From an uncultured Bacteroidales bacterium (GTDB taxonomy: Bacteria; Bacteroidota; Bacteroidia; Bacteroidales; UBA4417), in contig CAIJPI010000213.1 of the NCBI GenBank assembly GCA_903822525.1, forward strand, positions 1 to 36,783: DNA of 36,783 nt, written 5' to 3'. The notes beneath the pieces were generated by a model. It was not told the DNA's origin. It worked only from the letters and a program-made list of their open reading frames with translations, and searched no databases. A program made the position numbers and the translations under genes. Shown piece by piece: positions 15,959 to 25,464 of the stretch (its first letter is position 1; every line of letters begins with the position of its first letter).

Positions 15959-16669
15959 ATGCAACTTTATTACATTACTCCTGTATTAGCCCCTTTGCCT
16001 TGTGCTGTCACTCTTGGCAATGAAGAATCCTTTCATTGCATGAAAGTACTTAGGATGCGCACAGGTGAAACAATTTATCTGTCCGATGGCTTAGGAAATC
16101 TGTTTGAAGGTAAAATACTGGGTCAGGATATTAAAAACTGCCCGGTTATGCTTTTGAATGTGCTTGCTGAAAATGGCAAGCGACCTTTCAAACTTCATAT
16201 GGCAGTTGCTCCAACTAAGAATATTGCCCGCTTTGAATGGTTCCTGGAAAAAGCGACCGAAATAGGGGTTGATGAAATAACGCCGCTAATCTGTGAACAT
16301 TCCGAAAGAGTTCAGATTCGAACCGACAGATTACAAAAAATAATATTGTCGGCTGCAAAACAATCACTCAAAACCTTGCTGCCTGTTTTACATGAACCGA
16401 TTAAATTTGACACTTTCATCCAAATGAACCACCCGGGTTCCCGGTTTGTTGCTTATGTTGAAGAACATCAGCCTGTACATTTGAAATCGGCATACATCAA
16501 AGGTGACTGTACAGTGCTAATCGGACCTGAAGGTGATTTCAGCAGGAAGGAACTGGAAACTGCAATCCATTTGGGGTTTTCGTCAGTAAGCCTTGGACCT
16601 TCGAGACTCAGGACTGAAACGGCAGCCCTTGTTGCCTGCCACACAATTAACATATTGAACGAATCATGA
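15959..16669 (+). CDS. rsmE: 16S rRNA m3U1498 methyltransferase RsmE
   Basis: SPOUT-family methyltransferase that modifies U1498 of 16S rRNA with S-adenosylmethionine. The start is set at 15959 (MQLYYITP), giving 236 residues, the usual family length and matching the typical N terminus. The longer track start adds 16 unlikely residues and lies upstream of the -7 promoter element. It has an N-terminal PUA-like domain with HCMKVLRMRTGE near residue 28, then the SPOUT core with EKATEIGVDEITPL, VLIGPEGDFSRKELETA and SLGPSRLRTETAALVA, the knotted cofactor site. It overlaps the next gene by ATGA. Confidence 0.94.
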   Translation: MQLYYITPVLAPLPCAVTLGNEESFHCMKVLRMRTGETIYLSDGLGNLFEGKILGQDIKNCPVMLLNVLAENGKRPFKLHMAVAPTKNIARFEWFLEKATEIGVDEITPLICEHSERVQIRTDRLQKIILSAAKQSLKTLLPVLHEPIKFDTFIQMNHPGSRFVAYVEEHQPVHLKSAYIKGDCTVLIGPEGDFSRKELETAIHLGFSSVSLGPSRLRTETAALVACHTINILNES

Positions 16670-17322
16670 TAAAGAACAGCATACTAATTGGAATACTATT
16701 TCTGATCTTTACCCGTGTATCTTCACAGAGTGCATACCAGATAGCACTTCTCAAATACAACGGTGGAGGCGACTGGTATGCAAATCCAACTTCACTCACC
16801 AACCTTGTCGATTTCTGTAATAAAAATCTAAAAACCAATATAAATAAAGAGTATGCCACTGTAGATGCCGGTAGTGCCGAAATATTCGATTATCCATTTG
16901 TTCATATTACAGGCCACGGAAATGTTATTTTCAATGATCAGGAAGCTTTAAACCTCCGCAATTACCTGATTGCCGGCGGGTTTCTGCATATATCCGATAA
17001 CTATGGTATCGATAAGTATATTCGTCCTCAGATGAAAAAAGTTTTTCCTGAGTTGGAATTTATTATTCTGCCTTTCGATTTTCCAATTTATCATCAGAAA
17101 TACAACTTCCAAAATGGATTACCCAAGATCCATGAGCACGAGGGTAACCCTCCACAGGGTTTTGGCCTGATATGGGAAGGCAGACTCGTTTGCTTTTACG
17201 ATTACGAATGTGATCTGGGTGATGGATGGGAAGACCCTGATGTTCACAAAGACTCACCTGAGAAAAGGCTCAAAGCATTGCAAATGGGAGCAAACATCAT
17301 CCAATACGTGTTTACTAAATAA
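16666..17322 (+). CDS. DUF4159 domain protein, exported
   Basis: Protein of unknown function with a DUF4159 domain (PF13709), 218 residues. The N terminus (MIKNSILIGILFLIFTRVSSQ) is a signal peptide. The rest is a flavodoxin/GATase-like alpha-beta fold with IALLKYNGGGDWYANPTSL, PFVHITGHG, LRNYLIAGGFLHISDNYG and a conserved acidic-aromatic stretch (LVCFYDYECDLGDGWED). Small DUF4159 proteins are common in Bacteroidota, often next to housekeeping genes. Here the gene overlaps rsmE by four bases and is probably cotranscribed. The function is not established. Confidence 0.88.
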   Translation: MIKNSILIGILFLIFTRVSSQSAYQIALLKYNGGGDWYANPTSLTNLVDFCNKNLKTNINKEYATVDAGSAEIFDYPFVHITGHGNVIFNDQEALNLRNYLIAGGFLHISDNYGIDKYIRPQMKKVFPELEFIILPFDFPIYHQKYNFQNGLPKIHEHEGNPPQGFGLIWEGRLVCFYDYECDLGDGWEDPDVHKDSPEKRLKALQMGANIIQYVFTK

Positions 17323-17452
17323 TTCGTGAACCGGGGCTGTTTTATTCTAAGGAATAAACGATAATTTTTCATAACAAAGACCAAGACAAGTTCTCCAGGA
17401 TGAATTTCAGAGCCTGCCTGCAGAGGAATTCCTTAACTCAACCCTAAATTAG

Positions 17453-17499
17453 AAAAACCACCAGACTCTCAGTAAACTGAAAGTAGCGGTGGTTTTTTT
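17453..17499. terminator. Terminator between convergent DUF4159 and valS genes
   Basis: Perfect 10-bp outer stem AAAAACCACC / GGTGGTTTTT with a nested stem (ACTCTCAGT / ACTGAAAGT, one mismatch), ending in T7 on the plus strand and A5 at the other arm. It can therefore serve both directions. Confidence 0.85.
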
Positions 17500-17609
17500 G
17501 ATTGCAATCCAAATATGATCAGAAAATCAAGGGTAACCTTATAAATTCATTGCTTTAAATACAATCTCCTAAGCAGTATTATAGCTGATGACTTTATCAG
17601 AGGCACATT

Positions 17610-20237
17610 CTACTTGCTAAGTAAAGAAATCTGTTCCTCTATCGTTTTTATTTTCAGTTCGGCATCTGCCATTTTCTGACGTTCAACCTCAACTACTTCC
17701 GGTTTTGCATTAGCAACAAATCTTTCATTCGAAAGTTTCACCATAACGCTTTTCAGGAATCCACGGGCATATTCCATTTCCTGTTTCAACTTTTCAATCT
17801 CAGCTTCAGCATCAATTTTATCGCCCAGCGGAACATAAAATTCAGTTCCTTTTATAATAAATGAGGATGCCCCAGGAACCTTATCGCTTACATATTTTAT
17901 CGGGGAAAGATTGCAAAGCTTTTCAATCAGAGGATCGAAAAGAAGTACCGGTGTCTGGTGGTTTGGCTTGAGTATAAAAAGCTCCAGTTTATCTTTTAGA
18001 GGTATATTCTTCTCCTTACGGATGGTTCTCATCGACATAACTATCTCCGATGCAATTGCAAACTGTGACAAGATTTTCTCATCATGCTGTTTAACAACAG
18101 GCATCTGTGAAATCATGATACTTCCATTCGAATCGGCATGTAATAAATGCCAGATCTCCTCTGTAATAAAAGGCATAAAAGGATGTAGAACCTGCATCAT
18201 ATCCGAGAATAATGATACTGTCGATTTATACGTTTCGGCATCAATAGGCTGCTGATAAGCAGGCTTTATCATCTCGAGGTACCATGAGCAGAAATCGTCC
18301 CAAACCAGTTTATAAACAGCCATCAGAGCATCGCTGAGGCGATACCTGTCGTAATGCTCATTAATACTTGCCAGTGCTTCATTGAATCTTGCCCTGAACC
18401 AAGTAACCGATAGGGCAGCATACATGGGTTGCTGAAGATTCTTATCAACTTCCCAACCTTTAACCAATCGAAGAGCGTTCCACACTTTATTCGAAAAATT
18501 TCGGCCCTGTTCGCATAACGATTCATCAAACGGCAGGTCGTTACCGGCAGGTGAAGTAAGCAGCATACCTACCCTAACACCATCGGCCCCGTATTTCTCA
18601 ATCAGGTTTATCGGATCAGGTGAATTTCCGAGCGATTTCGACATTTTCCGACCGAGTTTGTCACGGACAATGCCTGTAAGATAAACATTTTTGAAAGGAA
18701 TATCATTGCGGTACTCCTGCCCTGCCATGATCATTCGTGCTACCCAGAAAAATAAGATTTCGGGTGCTGTAACCAGGTCATTAGTAGGATAATAGTATTT
18801 AATATCTTCATTTTCAGGATTCCGTATCCCATCGAATACCGAAATAGGCCAGAGCCACGACGAAAACCAGGTATCGAGTACATCATCATCCTGCCTGAGA
18901 TCGGTATCAGTGAGTGCTGGAAATTTTACCAGAGCTTTTTCCAGTGCTTCTTCGGCTGAATGAGCAACAATTATACTTCCGTCAGGCAGATAATATGCCG
19001 GTATTCGCTGACCCCACCATAACTGCCGGCTTATACACCAGTCGCGTACATTTTCCATCCAATGGCGGTAGGTATTCTTGAACTTTTCAGGATGAAAGCT
19101 AATGGTATCATCCATAACAACATCCAAAGCAGGTTTTGCCAGTTCAGGCATACGAAGGAACCACTGCATCGAAAGTTTGGGCTCAATTACAGCACTGGTT
19201 CGTTCGCTATAACCAACTTTATTTACATATTCTTCAATTTTCACCAGGTTTCCTGATGCCTGAAGGTCTTTAACAATCAGGTCACGAACGGCAAACCTGT
19301 CTAATCCGACATACATCTGCGCCTTTTCACCAAGTGTTCCGTCAGGATTGAAAATATCAATGCTTTCAAGATTATATTTCTGACCGATCATATAATCGTT
19401 AACATCATGTGCCGGTGTAATTTTCAGGCAACCGGTTCCAAATTCGCGATCCACATACTCATCGCTGATCATGGGAATAGAACGGCCAAGTAGCGGTACA
19501 AGCACCCTTTTGCCTTTTAGATGCATGAAGCGTTCGTCTTCCGGATGATAACATACTGCGGTATCGCCCAGAATGGTTTCAGGACGGGTGGTGGCTATTG
19601 TAACCCATTCATCCTGTGAACCTTCAACTTTATATCTCAGGTAGTACAGTTTACTCTGAACTTCACGGAATATAACTTCCTCGTCTGAGAGCGCAGTAAG
19701 TGCCTGTGGATCCCAGTTCACCATCCGCACTCCGCGGTATATCATTCCCTTGTTATATAAATCAATAAAAACCTGAATTACTGACTCATACCGGGCTTCG
19801 TCCATGGTAAAACAAGTACGGTCCCAGTCGCACGAAGCTCCAAGTTTTTTAAGTTGTTCAAGAATAATCCCACCATGTTTTTCTTTCCAAACCCAGGCAT
19901 GTTCGAGAAATTCGTCCCGGCTAAGGTCCGATTTTTCAATACCTTCTTCTTTCAGTTTGGCAACCACCTTTGCTTCCGTGGCAATGGAGGCATGATCAGT
20001 TCCCGGCACCCAGCATGCATTCTTTCCTAACATTCGTGCACGACGTATCAAAACATCCTGTATGGTATTGTTAAGCATATGCCCCATATGTAAAACTCCT
20101 GTCACATTAGGCGGAGGAATTACGATGGTATATGGTTCTCTTTCATCAGGAACCGAACGGAAGTATTTTTTTTCGAGCCAGAAACTATACCATTTATCTT
20201 CAATTGATCGGGGATCGTATTTGCTGAGAATTTCCAT
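17610..20237 (-). CDS. valS: Valyl-tRNA synthetase
   Basis: Class I aminoacyl-tRNA synthetase that charges tRNA-Val, with an editing domain against threonine. It is 875 residues, the usual length. The HIGH-type motif is [15 protein letters not shown] (near residues 40-55), and KMSKS appears as [14 protein letters not shown] near 530. The editing domain (about 195-330) has [13 protein letters not shown] and [22 protein letters not shown] is conserved. The C terminus (about 800-875) is a tRNA-binding coiled coil rich in Glu and Lys. The ATG is preceded by a -7 promoter element on the same strand. Confidence 0.97.
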   Translation of the reverse strand: MEILSKYDPRSIEDKWYSFWLEKKYFRSVPDEREPYTIVIPPPNVTGVLHMGHMLNNTIQDVLIRRARMLGKNACWVPGTDHASIATEAKVVAKLKEEGIEKSDLSRDEFLEHAWVWKEKHGGIILEQLKKLGASCDWDRTCFTMDEARYESVIQVFIDLYNKGMIYRGVRMVNWDPQALTALSDEEVIFREVQSKLYYLRYKVEGSQDEWVTIATTRPETILGDTAVCYHPEDERFMHLKGKRVLVPLLGRSIPMISDEYVDREFGTGCLKITPAHDVNDYMIGQKYNLESIDIFNPDGTLGEKAQMYVGLDRFAVRDLIVKDLQASGNLVKIEEYVNKVGYSERTSAVIEPKLSMQWFLRMPELAKPALDVVMDDTISFHPEKFKNTYRHWMENVRDWCISRQLWWGQRIPAYYLPDGSIIVAHSAEEALEKALVKFPALTDTDLRQDDDVLDTWFSSWLWPISVFDGIRNPENEDIKYYYPTNDLVTAPEILFFWVARMIMAGQEYRNDIPFKNVYLTGIVRDKLGRKMSKSLGNSPDPINLIEKYGADGVRVGMLLTSPAGNDLPFDESLCEQGRNFSNKVWNALRLVKGWEVDKNLQQPMYAALSVTWFRARFNEALASINEHYDRYRLSDALMAVYKLVWDDFCSWYLEMIKPAYQQPIDAETYKSTVSLFSDMMQVLHPFMPFITEEIWHLLHADSNGSIMISQMPVVKQHDEKILSQFAIASEIVMSMRTIRKEKNIPLKDKLELFILKPNHQTPVLLFDPLIEKLCNLSPIKYVSDKVPGASSFIIKGTEFYVPLGDKIDAEAEIEKLKQEMEYARGFLKSVMVKLSNERFVANAKPEVVEVERQKMADAELKIKTIEEQISLLSK

Positions 20238-20270
20238 AAAGAATTATAAGTAATTTCGTTTTTGAGGGTG

Positions 20271-20278
20271 CAAAGGTA
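20271..20278 (-). promoter_or_regulatory. Bacteroidota -7 element for valS
   Basis: On the minus strand this reads TACCTTTG, a perfect TAnnTTTG. Initiation would occur near 20264, giving a leader of about 27 nt. No clear -33 element. The 366-bp intergenic region 20238-20603 also contains the element at 20510 for the divergent gene and otherwise shows only AT-rich sequence. Confidence 0.5.
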
Positions 20279-20509
20279 GGCAAACTGCTTGAAATTTTGC
20301 AGCCGAAAATCTAAGAATCTGATCCAGTCATAACAACATGAATCCGGATGCTTGCCTATACCTAATTCCCTAATAAAATGTTAATTGGATTTATTTTTTC
20401 GCAATTACATATTTTGCATTTAACTTAGCATGGATCAAATAAGTATTCACCTTTTGTCGGAAAAGTGTAAACGATTAAAAAACAGAAAATAATCTTGCTA
20501 TTGATTGTG

Positions 20510-20517
20510 TATATTTG
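20510..20517 (+). promoter_or_regulatory. Bacteroidota -7 element for the KirBac-like channel gene
   Basis: TATATTTG matches TAnnTTTG exactly, about 87 bases upstream of the channel ATG. No convincing -33 element at the expected distance. Confidence 0.4.
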
Positions 20518-20603
20518 TGGTACGAATCTTTATATCCAGAATTTAGAGTAAACTTTAATTGCATAAATTTTATTATTTGCACTTTTAAAATCACATTTTA
20601 AAG

Positions 20604-21455
20604 ATGGTACACAAAGGGAAATTCTATAAAAAAGTAGTTCATTATTTCAAGGACAACCGTATAAGGAACACGGTAATAAGAGGGATAGCCGGTTACCTGA
20701 TCATAGTATTGTTTTTTGGCATTTTATTTTTCCTGTTCGATAGTTTAAGCGTAAACTCATTTAATCCACAGAAACAACTCCGATTCTTCGATTATTTATA
20801 TTTCAGCCTGGTAACATTCTCAACCATAGGGTATGGAGAAATTATCCCAACAGCGCTTTCAGGCAAGATTATCATTGTACTTGAATCGTGCATTGGACTG
20901 GCCTACACTCCATTCTTCGGAGGATATCTCGCTTACCTGTTTATTCAGAGGCCCAAAGATTTTTTTCTGACTGAAAATATTTTCCTGCGTCATAATAATA
21001 ACAAAATCTATCTCTCGGCCAGGGTTGGAAACCGCGGAAAACCAATTGTTGACTGCGATGCCACTCTCGAAATGTTCCTGATCGAGAATAATGTCAAAAG
21101 AACATTGTTCAAACAGGCTTTTTCCAGGCCGTTGGTTGAAATATCATGGTATATAAACCTGAGGCTCGATGACCCCGAAAACCAGGTGCCTTTGCAGCAT
21201 CTTAAAACTGTATTTGCAAATCCGGAGAACTGTCTGATCAGGATTGCCTTTTCAGGACAGGATGCAGCTTCCGGCAATCTGGTTCATTCATTCCGGTACT
21301 ACAAAGTACAGGATATCAGGCGCGGTGGAAGTTTTCTTGATGTATACCGATGGCAGGGTGTTGAACGAATCATCCTGAACTGGAATAGTTTCAATAAAAC
21401 AATCGAAATAAATGACGAACAAAATAAAGAGATCGACAGGCTGCTTCAGAATTAA
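20604..21455 (+). CDS. Inward-rectifier-like (KirBac-type) potassium channel
   Basis: Predicted inner-membrane K+ channel of 283 residues. A basic N-terminal slide-helix region (residues 1-25) leads to TM1 (about 27-47), a pore helix with the selectivity filter TFSTIGYGE near 73-81, and TM2 (about 88-112). A cytoplasmic beta-rich domain of about 165 residues follows, beginning IFLRHNNNKIYLSARVGNRG. The text EISWYINLRLDDPENQVPL parallels the Kir/KirBac cytoplasmic domain (for example xxLxWTLxHxIDExSPL). This architecture fits a KirBac-type channel rather than an RCK/TrkA-N channel. The kingdom-wide Pfam ion-channel call is secure. The Kir subtype rests on layout and short similarities. Confidence 0.8.
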   Translation: MVHKGKFYKKVVHYFKDNRIRNTVIRGIAGYLIIVLFFGILFFLFDSLSVNSFNPQKQLRFFDYLYFSLVTFSTIGYGEIIPTALSGKIIIVLESCIGLAYTPFFGGYLAYLFIQRPKDFFLTENIFLRHNNNKIYLSARVGNRGKPIVDCDATLEMFLIENNVKRTLFKQAFSRPLVEISWYINLRLDDPENQVPLQHLKTVFANPENCLIRIAFSGQDAASGNLVHSFRYYKVQDIRRGGSFLDVYRWQGVERIILNWNSFNKTIEINDEQNKEIDRLLQN

Positions 21456-21601
21456 TTTCTATTCATTCTGACTATTATATTGTTAAATTTTAAAACTTTC
21501 TATTCCTACACTTAAGTATTTTCTTCAAACCACTCCATCTAGTCCCACTTCCTCTATTCTTTGTATAACGCAATTAAGTTAATTCTTATAAAAACAAAGC
21601 T

Positions 21602-22387
21602 ATGAAAGAAGATCAGAATGAGAAGATGAGGTGGGTCCTTTTCTGGATTTTCATCGGTTTTTATGTTGTTATTACATCATTAACATTATTGGCTCTCTTT
21701 TTCGGGCTTGGAAGCCTGACTGAAGCATATAAAAAGCCCTTGTTTACCACTTTTATTGTTGAAACAGGAATTGGTGTTACTGCCCTATTCTATGCTCTTT
21801 TTGCGTTAAAAAAAGCACCAGCTCTCCCTCAGCCTGCTGCTGTTGAGACAGAGGTAATCCATGACGTGGGTTTGATAACAGATTTACCTTACAAAGGAGT
21901 CATTGATCTGGACAAAAGCAGTAAACTGCTGGAATCCTATAATGAGAATTTTCGCACCCTGCTGAGTCAAAATAACTTCAACTCTCATTTTAAGCCGAAT
22001 ATGCTGCTTTTCGTTTCGCCGGATCCGAACTACAATTCCTTCAGGCCAACTGTTGTTATTCAGATTGAGAAAAACCAGTTGCCCGAAATAAATATGACTC
22101 TGGCTGATTATATGGATAGTGTATTCAATGAAACACAAAAATTGCAGTCCATTATCGGGAAAAGATTTATCCGGATTGGTGTAAACAGTGCAACGCAATG
22201 GTATCAATCGAAAGCATCAAAAATTATGGGTATTGAAACGAATCTGGAGACTACTTATCAGCAGGTTCAAAAAGTTGTATTGTCGGATGAACTTATGGGT
22301 ATTATTACCATTTCCTATTCAGATGAAACAAGCCCCGAAGACCAGAATGTATTACAGCAATTGCTGGCAGAGTTTGGCATAAAATGA
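21602..22387 (+). CDS. Membrane-anchored protein of unknown function with soluble C-terminal domain
   Basis: Not recognised as a named family. The 261-residue protein has two N-terminal helices (about residues 11-35 and 46-68), a Pro/Ala linker, and a soluble domain of about 170 residues with alternating strands and helices (NMLLFVSPDPNYNSFRPTVVIQIE, TLADYMDSVFNETQKL, GIITISYSDET). That pattern is reminiscent of the PsbP/Mog1-like fold of bacterial DcrB- or LpqN-type proteins, but this is only an impression. It lies 146 bases downstream of the channel gene in the same direction and may be functionally associated. No signal peptidase site is seen. Confidence 0.7.
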   Translation: MKEDQNEKMRWVLFWIFIGFYVVITSLTLLALFFGLGSLTEAYKKPLFTTFIVETGIGVTALFYALFALKKAPALPQPAAVETEVIHDVGLITDLPYKGVIDLDKSSKLLESYNENFRTLLSQNNFNSHFKPNMLLFVSPDPNYNSFRPTVVIQIEKNQLPEINMTLADYMDSVFNETQKLQSIIGKRFIRIGVNSATQWYQSKASKIMGIETNLETTYQQVQKVVLSDELMGIITISYSDETSPEDQNVLQQLLAEFGIK

Positions 22388-22441
22388 AAAAGCCCATGCT
22401 CGTAATTGAAATTTTCTTTTGTTCTGATCATGTACTTAGCT

Positions 22442-22475
22442 AAAAAAAGGAGCTACACGTTAGCATAGCTCCTTG
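22442..22475 (-). terminator. Terminator for the Tyr/His-rich protein gene (minus strand)
   Basis: Perfect 9-bp stem AAGGAGCTA / TAGCTCCTT, loop of ten bases. On the minus strand it is followed by T7. It lies 35 bases after the stop of the gene at 22510. Confidence 0.8.
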
Positions 22476-22509
22476 ATTGTCTGGTATTTCACGGAATTTA
22501 AAATCGATT

Positions 22510-23727
22510 TTACCTTCTTTTCTTCTCGTCTGACGATTTTGATCTATCACCCTTTGAAGTCGACTTTTTAGTCTCAGACTTAGAAGTGGATCTCGAATTA
22601 CCCGATTTCACTTCATGGCTAGGCCTTGATGTATGTTTGTTAACATTAGTTCTTTCGGTAGTATTACCTGACGAAGGTCTTGTTTCATTTCTTTTAATTT
22701 CAGGTTTTGACCGTGGTGATCTGGCATCAGGACGGGCTGAAGGTTTCCCTGTTGGATTATTCACTTCAGTCCTTCTGGATGGCTTGTTGATTTGACTTTT
22801 TGATTTATAACGATGTTCATCACTGATTTTACCTTGCCTGTCATCAGTACGGCGGTTATCCGAATTCCTTCTCTTAAAATCAGCTGAGCCTTGTTTTCTC
22901 ATATCAGGCCGTGAGTAAGTATTATTATACGATCCACTCTGCCTATGCTGATATACTGTATTGGAATAAGAACGGTGATCGTTATAATAATGATCGTTAT
23001 AATGAGCATAACGATAATGTTGACTGTGCCTGTAATGACTGTAATAGTGGTTATAATAGTTTGAATGATACCCGTAATAGTAATCCCAGTAAAAAGGGCT
23101 CCATGGATTCCAGTAAGGCGGATAGTAACCCCAGTACCAGGGCGAATGCCAGACTACATAAGTCGGGGTATAGATAAATCGCACTAAAGGCCAGGCAGCT
23201 ACTTCATAATAGGTAGTCCTTACTACAGTTACCTTTTCTCCTTTATATATTTTAGTCTTACCAACATAGCCAGGATTTGGGGTTTCGGAGGCAGCCACAT
23301 CATCATAATAAGGTTCAATAATATAACCCTTCCCGTATAGTTCTTCATCCCCAACCAGTTGTATAACGACATTATTATCAGCATCCCTTTGCACTGTAAA
23401 AACAGCTATATCCTGGTTTTCATGCTTGTTTACGGAAACCTGTAATACAATGGTGTGTACATTCCCATCAACATTATCAATAACCCTGATATAATCTGTT
23501 CTATCATCGTTGTTAAGATCAAGATTATTGATTCTGGAATCCTGGGCATTCAGATTTTTTTCAAAACTTTCGAGTGTTTCCGATTCCTGGAAAAGCGTCA
23601 TCACTGCATAAAGATTCAGGTTATCGCCGGGGAGGTTGAGTCGTTCTTCGTTTGAACTCTGGGCTGCAGCCAAATAACCCATTAAGAACAGAAGGCTGAA
23701 ACTACATAAAATTTTTAAAGTTTTCAT
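22510..23727 (-). CDS. Exported low-complexity protein, Tyr/His/Trp-rich then Arg/Ser/Lys-rich
   Basis: Exported protein of unknown function, 405 residues, with signal peptide MKTLKILCSFSLLFLMGYLAAAQ. Residues about 25-170 form a folded-looking domain that includes LDLNNDDRTDYIRVID, a calcium-loop-like Asp-rich stretch, and strands such as HTIVLQVSVN. Residues about 175-270 are extraordinarily rich in Tyr, His, Trp and Pro (HSPWYWGYYPPYWNPW). The last ~130 residues are a basic, Ser/Arg/Lys/Thr-rich disordered tail. Similar Tyr/Trp-rich exported proteins occur widely in Bacteroidota without assigned function. Surface adhesion, metal binding or envelope association are all possible. Confidence 0.8.
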   Translation of the reverse strand: MKTLKILCSFSLLFLMGYLAAAQSSNEERLNLPGDNLNLYAVMTLFQESETLESFEKNLNAQDSRINNLDLNNDDRTDYIRVIDNVDGNVHTIVLQVSVNKHENQDIAVFTVQRDADNNVVIQLVGDEELYGKGYIIEPYYDDVAASETPNPGYVGKTKIYKGEKVTVVRTTYYEVAAWPLVRFIYTPTYVVWHSPWYWGYYPPYWNPWSPFYWDYYYGYHSNYYNHYYSHYRHSQHYRYAHYNDHYYNDHRSYSNTVYQHRQSGSYNNTYSRPDMRKQGSADFKRRNSDNRRTDDRQGKISDEHRYKSKSQINKPSRRTEVNNPTGKPSARPDARSPRSKPEIKRNETRPSSGNTTERTNVNKHTSRPSHEVKSGNSRSTSKSETKKSTSKGDRSKSSDEKKRR

Positions 23728-23868
23728 GACAGTATGTTTTTAAAGAAAGTGTGTGGATATATTACTTTATTCATACTTTGTTGATTTTACAAGAATCATA
23801 CCAATTAAATAACTAATGCTGACAATGAGAAAAAATCAGAACATTAATTATAAAGTCAGCAAGAGCTT

Positions 23869-25464
23869 TCATTCAGTTTTTTCTATTTTTCCGATAAGCC
23901 GCAGAAGCGATTCATTAAGTTTTGCTTCGGGCGAAATAATATTATAATCTTTCCAAAAGGCATCATCATTTTCGTATGGAGTATCCGAAAAAACCACATT
24001 AGGTTTCATAACCTCCTGTTTTTCAAACTTAACTACATCAATAGTATCAATATTACAGCTTGCAAATTCGAGAAAGGTATTAAAATTATCGGATGACAAT
24101 CGATTCCTGAATCGTGTTTTCAGGCTTATATCACAGCGTGCATGGTTAAGATAATACTTACCGTTGAATGGCGTATAACTAACTGAATAAGATATTTTTT
24201 CAAGTTTCACAATCAGTTTACGGCTTTTTTTAAGAATAAGATCTTCGGCTGCTTTATCCAGGAATTTCGGATTAATTTCGAAGTCGGCACCGAGAACAGC
24301 AAAATTCTCCTTATCAATATATAACGTTCCTGTGTACAAAGCATCTTTAATATTTTCGTTCTGCACGAACGTAATAACATAAGCGTCTCTTGAATTATAT
24401 GACTTCAGGTCGGAATAGGTATATGTATATGCCGAAGGTTGCGAAAGATCAAGGAAACCGGGAACACATTTAACAATATCGAGCTGTAGGGCCGAAAGCA
24501 CTCCAGCCTTGAGCTTAAGAAAAACAGTATCGCGAGGATTTGTGTCCTGAATTTTTCGGGATTTAAGAAGTTTTACCTGGTCAGCAAATTCGTTATGCGA
24601 ATATGCAGACTTATAGACTTTAAAAACTGCCTCCGAAAAACTTATATAGTTATTATTTTTCTGAACCCCTTCTCTGTAAAAGGAAGTCAGATATACCGGA
24701 TCAGGATTATTGTTTTTATCACGCTCTTCCATTGCTTTAGCCACAATTTTATTTGGATCGATGTAACGGATGATAACTTCCTGAATTGAGATAATCCTGC
24801 GTTCAAGAAAAAGATCAACCTGCTGCCCGTGGAGTAACTGAATGGGGATGCTCTTGCTAATATATCCCATGCACGATACAACTATTGATGAGCCCGAAAA
24901 TGTTGCAGGTAGTTTTAAAACAAAATACCCATCTGTATTTGATATGGTTCCGATATTTTCCTCCAGAATACCGATTGTTGCAAACGGAATAGCATTTTTA
25001 TTTTCGTTATCGTAAATATGGCCTTTAAGAGTAATATTTGTGACAGTATCATTTTTCAACAACTGATTACCGGCCTTGAGAGTAAAGTCCCCTTTTTCAC
25101 GATAAATAAGGATATGTTTTCCCAGTACTTTAAATGTAAGTTCAGGGTTTGCAAGAATTGTGTTCAAAACCTGATAAAGAGGCTGGTTATCGGCATGGAG
25201 CTTAACTTGCCTGTCATTTTCAACAATCTGGCTATCATAAATAAACAGGCAATCTGCTTTTTCGGAAATAAGATTCAGTGCATTATAGAGAGTGATATGC
25301 TGTTTCGGTATTGAAATTTTCCGATCTAACAAAGATTCCTGCCCGAAAGTCAGTATTGGCGCAAACAGAAAAAAGCCTGTACAAAACATACAGACTATTA
25401 AAACAAAATGACTGACGCAAGTTGCCGTTAACCTGGAATTACTTTGCGTCTTCTTTATTTTCAT
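23869..25464 (-). CDS. Exported STN + CarboxypepD_reg-like protein without TonB barrel
   Basis: Envelope protein of about 531 residues from the preferred ATG at 25464 (track start 25482, six residues longer). A signal sequence or anchor (FVLIVCMFCTGFFLFAPILTF) is followed by an STN domain (about 45-105, LYNALNLISEKADCLFIYDSQIV and YQVLNTILANPELTFKVLGKHILIY). A CarboxypepD_reg-like beta-sandwich follows (about 145-225, LKGHIYDNENKNAIPFATIGI). The remaining ~300 residues contain FYREGVQKNNNYISFSEAVFKVYKSAYS and resemble the paralogue at 27208-28467. No plug or 22-strand barrel follows, so it is not a TonB receptor. It overlaps the FecR gene and is therefore cotranscribed with the sigma/anti-sigma pair. 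Confidence 0.82.
   Translation of the reverse strand: MKIKKTQSNSRLTATCVSHFVLIVCMFCTGFFLFAPILTFGQESLLDRKISIPKQHITLYNALNLISEKADCLFIYDSQIVENDRQVKLHADNQPLYQVLNTILANPELTFKVLGKHILIYREKGDFTLKAGNQLLKNDTVTNITLKGHIYDNENKNAIPFATIGILEENIGTISNTDGYFVLKLPATFSGSSIVVSCMGYISKSIPIQLLHGQQVDLFLERRIISIQEVIIRYIDPNKIVAKAMEERDKNNNPDPVYLTSFYREGVQKNNNYISFSEAVFKVYKSAYSHNEFADQVKLLKSRKIQDTNPRDTVFLKLKAGVLSALQLDIVKCVPGFLDLSQPSAYTYTYSDLKSYNSRDAYVITFVQNENIKDALYTGTLYIDKENFAVLGADFEINPKFLDKAAEDLILKKSRKLIVKLEKISYSVSYTPFNGKYYLNHARCDISLKTRFRNRLSSDNFNTFLEFASCNIDTIDVVKFEKQEVMKPNVVFSDTPYENDDAFWKDYNIISPEAKLNESLLRLIGKIEKTE

Noticed and set aside
17323-17609. RNA gene between DUF4159 and valS
   Set aside because: Apart from the clear terminator at 17453-17499 I see no tRNA or other structured RNA pattern.
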